Shown here: one piece after another, positions 60,863 to 64,000 of the stretch
Position numbering within the stretch: position 1 is the first letter of the stretch
How the letters are laid out: the number at the start of each line of letters is the position of its first letter
NCBI RefSeq assembly: GCF_002078015.1
Contig: NZ_LWBP01000210.1
Span: 310,001-374,000 of the forward strand
Direction: 5' to 3'
Length of the DNA stretch: 64,000 nucleotides
Source of the DNA: Niastella populi
Lineage (GTDB): Bacteria > Bacteroidota > Bacteroidia > Chitinophagales > Chitinophagaceae
Notes under the pieces: generated by a model
The model's input: the letters and a program-made list of their open reading frames with translations, nothing else
Databases searched by the model: none
What the model was told of the DNA's origin: nothing
Translations under genes and position numbers: made by a program

Positions 60863-61765
60863 TTATTGATGGTCGATCTTCACCTCCCCATCCTGTTTTT
60901 TTATGGCTATATTCTTTTTGCGAAAGTTCTTTTTGTATTTGCCGGCTACCTCCTGCGGTTGCTTTTTCCCGTTAACGAACAGGTCACCGTCTTTAAATTC
61001 AATCGTATAATCTTCTTTGGTGTTTAAAAGGCCTTCTTTTTCCATATCGTAGATCACATCCTGGTAACCTTTTACTTCTTCTTTTGCTTTGTCAACTTCA
61101 CCCCTCGCTTTGTCCAGCTCTTTCTTCATGTCGAGTTTTTGCTGCTTCATTTCTTCTTTTACCCGCGCCAGTTCCTTCTTTGTATTCTCCAGCGCTTTCT
61201 TCACTTCTTCCTTACTTATTCGCTGCGCTTCTTTCATGTTCTCTTTCCACTCTTCTTTTTCCATGGCTTCCTTTACCTGCAGCCTGGCCTTTTCAATTTC
61301 CCGTTTTATCTCTTCTTTATCTATTTTCTTTACCTCTTCGAGCGACTGGTCGATAGACTGCTGAATTTTATCGAAGTCTATTTTCCGTAACGATTCCTGG
61401 ATCTGCCGGTTTATCTTTTCAAAATCGATATTTTTGATCGCTTCATTCACCTGTTGCTGTATCTTCTCCACATCGATTTTGCTTACCGATTCTTCTATCT
61501 TACGTTGAACTTCTTCCCAGTCTTTTTCTTTCAAGCGTTCGAGTTGTTCACTGGCTTTATCGAGCGATCGCAGTTCTTTATCGAGGTCGCGGTCACTGGC
61601 GTCTTCGCGGGTAACCTTGTTTCTTTTTTGTGGAACGGTGTCCTGGTAGTGGGCAGCAGTGGCCGGTTTGGGACCGGGGCCGCCGGTGAAGGATTCAAAC
61701 GTTATTACAGCGGTGAGGGCAAGGATCGACAGGGAACCCCAGATAAAAGGTTTATGCAATTTCAT
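60863..61765 (-). CDS. Membrane-anchored coiled-coil protein with 16-residue repeats
   Basis: A 300-residue protein with an N-terminal hydrophobic segment (FIWGSLSILALTAVITF, 7-23), so it is anchored in the inner membrane or exported. Residues 81-161 contain about five units of 16 residues of the form IDxEKIxxQIxESLxK (for example IDFEKINRQIQESLRK, 113-128). A long Lys/Glu-rich helix follows to about residue 235, then a small beta-rich end (DYTIEFKDGDLFVNGKKQP). I do not recognise a family. Such proteins often lie near M56/BlaR-type genes in this phylum, but none is here. Confidence 0.75.
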   Translation of the reverse strand: MKLHKPFIWGSLSILALTAVITFESFTGGPGPKPATAAHYQDTVPQKRNKVTREDASDRDLDKELRSLDKASEQLERLKEKDWEEVQRKIEESVSKIDVEKIQQQVNEAIKNIDFEKINRQIQESLRKIDFDKIQQSIDQSLEEVKKIDKEEIKREIEKARLQVKEAMEKEEWKENMKEAQRISKEEVKKALENTKKELARVKEEMKQQKLDMKKELDKARGEVDKAKEEVKGYQDVIYDMEKEGLLNTKEDYTIEFKDGDLFVNGKKQPQEVAGKYKKNFRKKNIAIKKQDGEVKIDHQ

Positions 61766-61929
61766 GGTTGTTGTGTTTTAAAATTAACTATTTCCGCATA
61801 AGGCATTTTGCGTACCGCGTTTAGCGTTCTGCATGCTGCCTTTACGATGCTCTTCGTATAAAAGTACGATACATTTCGTAAAATGTTGCATGGAGCGTAC
61901 ATCTTTTTTAATGAAATGTTTTTTAACGG

Positions 61930-62463
61930 TTAGTTGCCAAGCGGGAAGGAATTGGCCACTTCCCAGGTTTGACCGTTATGCCGGAGCAGGGAAATTGCAT
62001 GGGCCACAAAAGATGCTTCATAGGGGCGCTGCTGAAAGTGTTGCCAGGCGATGGGGAAATCGGCTGCCTGCAGATCGCGGTTGGCAATGGTAACGTGCGG
62101 ATGATAAGGGCGGTCTTCTTTTTTAATGGGAAAGTCTGTTTGAATGAGGTAAGCTTCCAGGCGGGCCTGTAAACCGCTTAAATGGGTATTGGGTTGAACA
62201 TGTACATATATTACCCGCGGTTTAAAGGCGGCAAAGTTCTTTAACTGTATAGGAAAGCGTGGCTGTCTGGCAGCAAACTCCGGCAATACTTCCTCCAATT
62301 CATGGTGCTTGGTGCCGGGTAGCTGAAATGGCGGAATAAGCGTTATATGCGCCGGTGATTTCAACGCCACCCTGCAATGAAAGGTCTGCAGCATATACTG
62401 TTTCCATTCCAGTACCTGGTTGTTGATGGCTTCAGGTGCTACTATGGCTATGAAGTACAACAT
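61930..62463 (-). CDS. 2'-5' RNA ligase family protein (2H phosphoesterase)
   Basis: A 177-residue member of the 2H phosphoesterase superfamily with both HxT motifs: His39-Thr41 in HITLIPPF and His123-Thr125 in HPHVTIANRD. These proteins act on 2',3'-cyclic or 2'-5' phosphodiester bonds; the substrate of the bacterial YjcG/LigT-like members is not settled. The start MLYFIAIVAPE at 62463 begins the first strand. It stands between the coiled-coil gene and the ABC permease, with a CACGATTCACGA word repeat upstream. Confidence 0.88.
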   Translation of the reverse strand: MLYFIAIVAPEAINNQVLEWKQYMLQTFHCRVALKSPAHITLIPPFQLPGTKHHELEEVLPEFAARQPRFPIQLKNFAAFKPRVIYVHVQPNTHLSGLQARLEAYLIQTDFPIKKEDRPYHPHVTIANRDLQAADFPIAWQHFQQRPYEASFVAHAISLLRHNGQTWEVANSFPLGN

Positions 62464-62514
62464 TATTTATATGGGTTGTATTGCCGTTTCACGTTTCGCG
62501 AGGCCATTCACGAT

Positions 62515-63813
62515 TCACGATTTTCTAATCGCCCAACGCATCATTTCCTTCCACGTAACCTTCTTACCATATAACAAAATGCCGGTACGGTAGATCTTCG
62601 CGGTTAGCCAGGCAAAGAACAATATCGAAAGTACCAATGATACCATGGAGAAGATCAGCTGGCTAATGGGAACATCATACATAATGCGCCCCACCATTAC
62701 CACAGGCGATGTAAGCGGAAAAATGCTGCCGAAAACCACGAGCGGGCTGCCGGGTTCCGAAATAGCCTTTGTCATGATCACAAAACCCAGCACTATAGGC
62801 ATCATCACGGGGAAGATCATCGACTGCGCTTCGTTCTGATCTTCGCTAACCACACTGCCGATAGCGGCAAACATGGAAGCGTACAAAAGGTAGCCGCCGA
62901 TAAAATAAAATATAAAACAGAACAGGATCATACCCCAGGGCAGGGTTTTCAGTCCCAGTAAAACCGTATCGAACTTGCTCACGTTCTCTTCCATTCCTGC
63001 CTGCCCGGCTTGCGCAATGGCCGACGGGTCAATCGACGGGAAGGGCAGAATGAGACCAATAAGCGCAATCAGAATGATCCAGATGGCAAATTGCGTTAGT
63101 CCAACCGCACCAATGCCAATGATCTTTCCCATCATCAGTTGAAAAGGCTTAACCGAACTAACCATCACCTCGGCAATCCGGCTTATTTTTTCTTCCATAA
63201 CCCCGCGCATAACCATGGTGCCGTAAATAAGCATGATCATATAAATGAGCAGGCCGCAGGCAAAGGATACAATAGTGGCAACCATAGCTACCCCTTTCTT
63301 TTGTTCCTTGCCGGTTATATTGTCGATAGACACATCCGATCTAATGGCGCTGTATTGCTCGCGGCTTAAATTGGCCGATTGCAAACGCCTCAGCTCGATG
63401 GCATTGTTGATGGCTTTTTCAATTCTTCCTTTCTGGCTAACCGCTACCGGCGAATTACTGTACAGTTGAATGTTGCTCACTTTTTCCTGGGAGATATCGA
63501 CCGGTGGAATGTAAAGGAAATAATCGTAGCCCAGTTTCTTATAATTCACTTTTAGCGAATCGGCCGGTTGGTTATCGATAAATACATATTCCGATGCGTC
63601 GCTTTTCGCTTTTTCCATGCCGTTTGAAAGCAGTCTGGCTTCATCGATAACGGCTATCCGGTGCTTTTCATGCCCGCCGCTGGCGCCGATGGCGATCATA
63701 ATGGCATAAAATGCTATAATGATAATAGGTACGCCGATCGTAGTAAATAAAAATGATTTTTTCTTTACTCTCACCAGGTATTCACGTTGTATAACGAGTA
63801 ATATTTTGTTCAT
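62515..63813 (-). CDS. ABC-2 type permease (NatB-like)
   Basis: A 432-residue inner-membrane protein. An N-terminal helix (FLFTTIGVPIIIIAFYAIMIAIG) follows the opening MNKILLVIQREYLVRVKKKS, typical of NatB-type permeases. A large extracytoplasmic domain (about 50-180) precedes about five helices, with VMRGVMEEKISRIAEVMVSSVKPFQLMMGKIIG as the coupling signature (mE.rt.r..E.l..sv.p..l..GKi.g). Such systems export sodium or drugs. The ATPase gene is directly upstream and is only partly in the window. Confidence 0.93.
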   Translation of the reverse strand: MNKILLVIQREYLVRVKKKSFLFTTIGVPIIIIAFYAIMIAIGASGGHEKHRIAVIDEARLLSNGMEKAKSDASEYVFIDNQPADSLKVNYKKLGYDYFLYIPPVDISQEKVSNIQLYSNSPVAVSQKGRIEKAINNAIELRRLQSANLSREQYSAIRSDVSIDNITGKEQKKGVAMVATIVSFACGLLIYMIMLIYGTMVMRGVMEEKISRIAEVMVSSVKPFQLMMGKIIGIGAVGLTQFAIWIILIALIGLILPFPSIDPSAIAQAGQAGMEENVSKFDTVLLGLKTLPWGMILFCFIFYFIGGYLLYASMFAAIGSVVSEDQNEAQSMIFPVMMPIVLGFVIMTKAISEPGSPLVVFGSIFPLTSPVVMVGRIMYDVPISQLIFSMVSLVLSILFFAWLTAKIYRTGILLYGKKVTWKEMMRWAIRKS

Positions 63814-63835
63814 TGCAGTATCGTATTAAGCGGTT

Positions 63836-63932
63836 TATAAATGCAGAACGCCAATTCCCGGAATACGTTCTGCCTGAATAATTTCGAAAAGCCCGGATTC
63901 GGGATTTTGCCTTTAGCCTTCGGCGTTAAGTC
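63836..63932. repeat. CAGAACGCC and GCGTTAAGTCTTAAGCG words
   Basis: TGCAGAACGCC and its inverse ACGTTCTGCC flank CCCGGAA, then CCCGGATTCGGG and CTTCGGCGTTAAGTCTTAAG follow. Same family as 26384-26505 and 48387-48560. It lies between the ATPase and the permease. Confidence 0.6.
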
Positions 63933-64000
63933 TTAAGCGTTTTGCGTTGTTTGAAATTGCCGGGTGAGCGGCGTGCCCTCAACCAGTTTAATGAATATAT
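63933..64000 (-). CDS. ABC transporter ATP-binding protein, C-terminal end only
   Basis: The last 21 codons of a minus-strand gene enter the window: IFIKLVEGTPLTRQFQTTQNA and a stop at 63933. The IFIKLVEG stretch matches the conserved C-terminal end of NatA-type ATPases (NDIFIxxV), which fits the NatB-like permease 119 nt downstream. The stop codon and last residues lie in word-repeat DNA (CGTTAAGTCTTAAGCG), so the original end may have been altered. The rest lies outside the window. Confidence 0.6.
   Translation of the reverse strand, partial: IFIKLVEGTPLTRQFQTTQNA

Noticed and set aside
1-64000. tRNA, rRNA, prophage and insertion sequence genes
   Set aside because: I looked for typical T-loop sequences, conserved rRNA stretches, transposase or integrase motifs and found none; a covariance-model search would be needed to exclude degenerate RNAs.

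Overview
The window reads as a chromosomal segment of a Bacteroidota bacterium, most likely of the family Chitinophagaceae (Niastella/Chitinophaga type). The signs are a T9SS C-terminal sorting domain protein, TAnnTTTG-type -7 promoter elements with few Shine-Dalgarno sequences, lineage-typical families (DUF4293, DUF6427, a FtsL-like protein, a dcw cluster without murF or ddl), and intergenic DNA full of short degenerate word repeats. No rRNA, tRNA, CRISPR array, insertion sequence or prophage was seen. The species assignment is inference.

Left end (1-5273): the C-terminal part of an outer-membrane beta-barrel protein, a YqgE/AlgH protein, an orphan sensor histidine kinase and queA. A 1.1-kb gene-free region before mraZ holds an inverted repeat, an orphan intrinsic terminator, a tight cluster of DnaA-box-like nonamers and 10-bp-phased repeats that look like a MraZ operator.

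Division and cell-wall cluster (5274-22640): mraZ, rsmH, ftsL, ftsI, murE, mraY, murD, ftsW, murG, murC, ftsQ, ftsA and ftsZ, all on the + strand and closed by a strong terminator. These genes make the lipid-linked peptidoglycan precursor (MurC/D/E, MraY, MurG), polymerise and crosslink it at the septum (FtsW, FtsI) and build the divisome (FtsL, FtsQ, FtsA, FtsZ). A GC-rich palindromic repeat appears to have inserted in frame in murC and murG, and between ftsA and ftsZ.

Metabolic and housekeeping region (22961-36215): a TIGR01777-type epimerase, an ABC-2 exporter pair, a metzincin-like protease without signal peptide, a FadN-type beta-oxidation fusion carrying another copy of the repeat, convergent glycerate kinase and tartronate-semialdehyde-reductase-like genes, metG, and two tandem LD-carboxypeptidases, one exported and one cytosolic.

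Region 36216-50613: a TIGR04222-type membrane protein with a Gly/Cys-rich tail, an OxyR with Cys199 and Cys208, two tandem lipoprotein- or membrane-anchored alpha/beta hydrolases, a 4 x 76-bp tandem repeat, kup with a hairpin leader, a secreted protein of unknown function with a DUF6427 membrane protein, purQ, and a separate DsbD-alpha domain next to a full DsbD whose own alpha domain has lost its cysteines.

Right end (50616-64000): an ECF sigma factor, uvrA, a T9SS cargo protein, a small secreted protein, a DUF4293 protein, glyA, a sugar nucleotidyltransferase, a carboxypeptidase-regulatory-like protein, a coiled-coil protein with 16-residue repeats, a 2H phosphoesterase, and a NatB-type ABC permease with the C-terminal end of its ATPase at the window edge.
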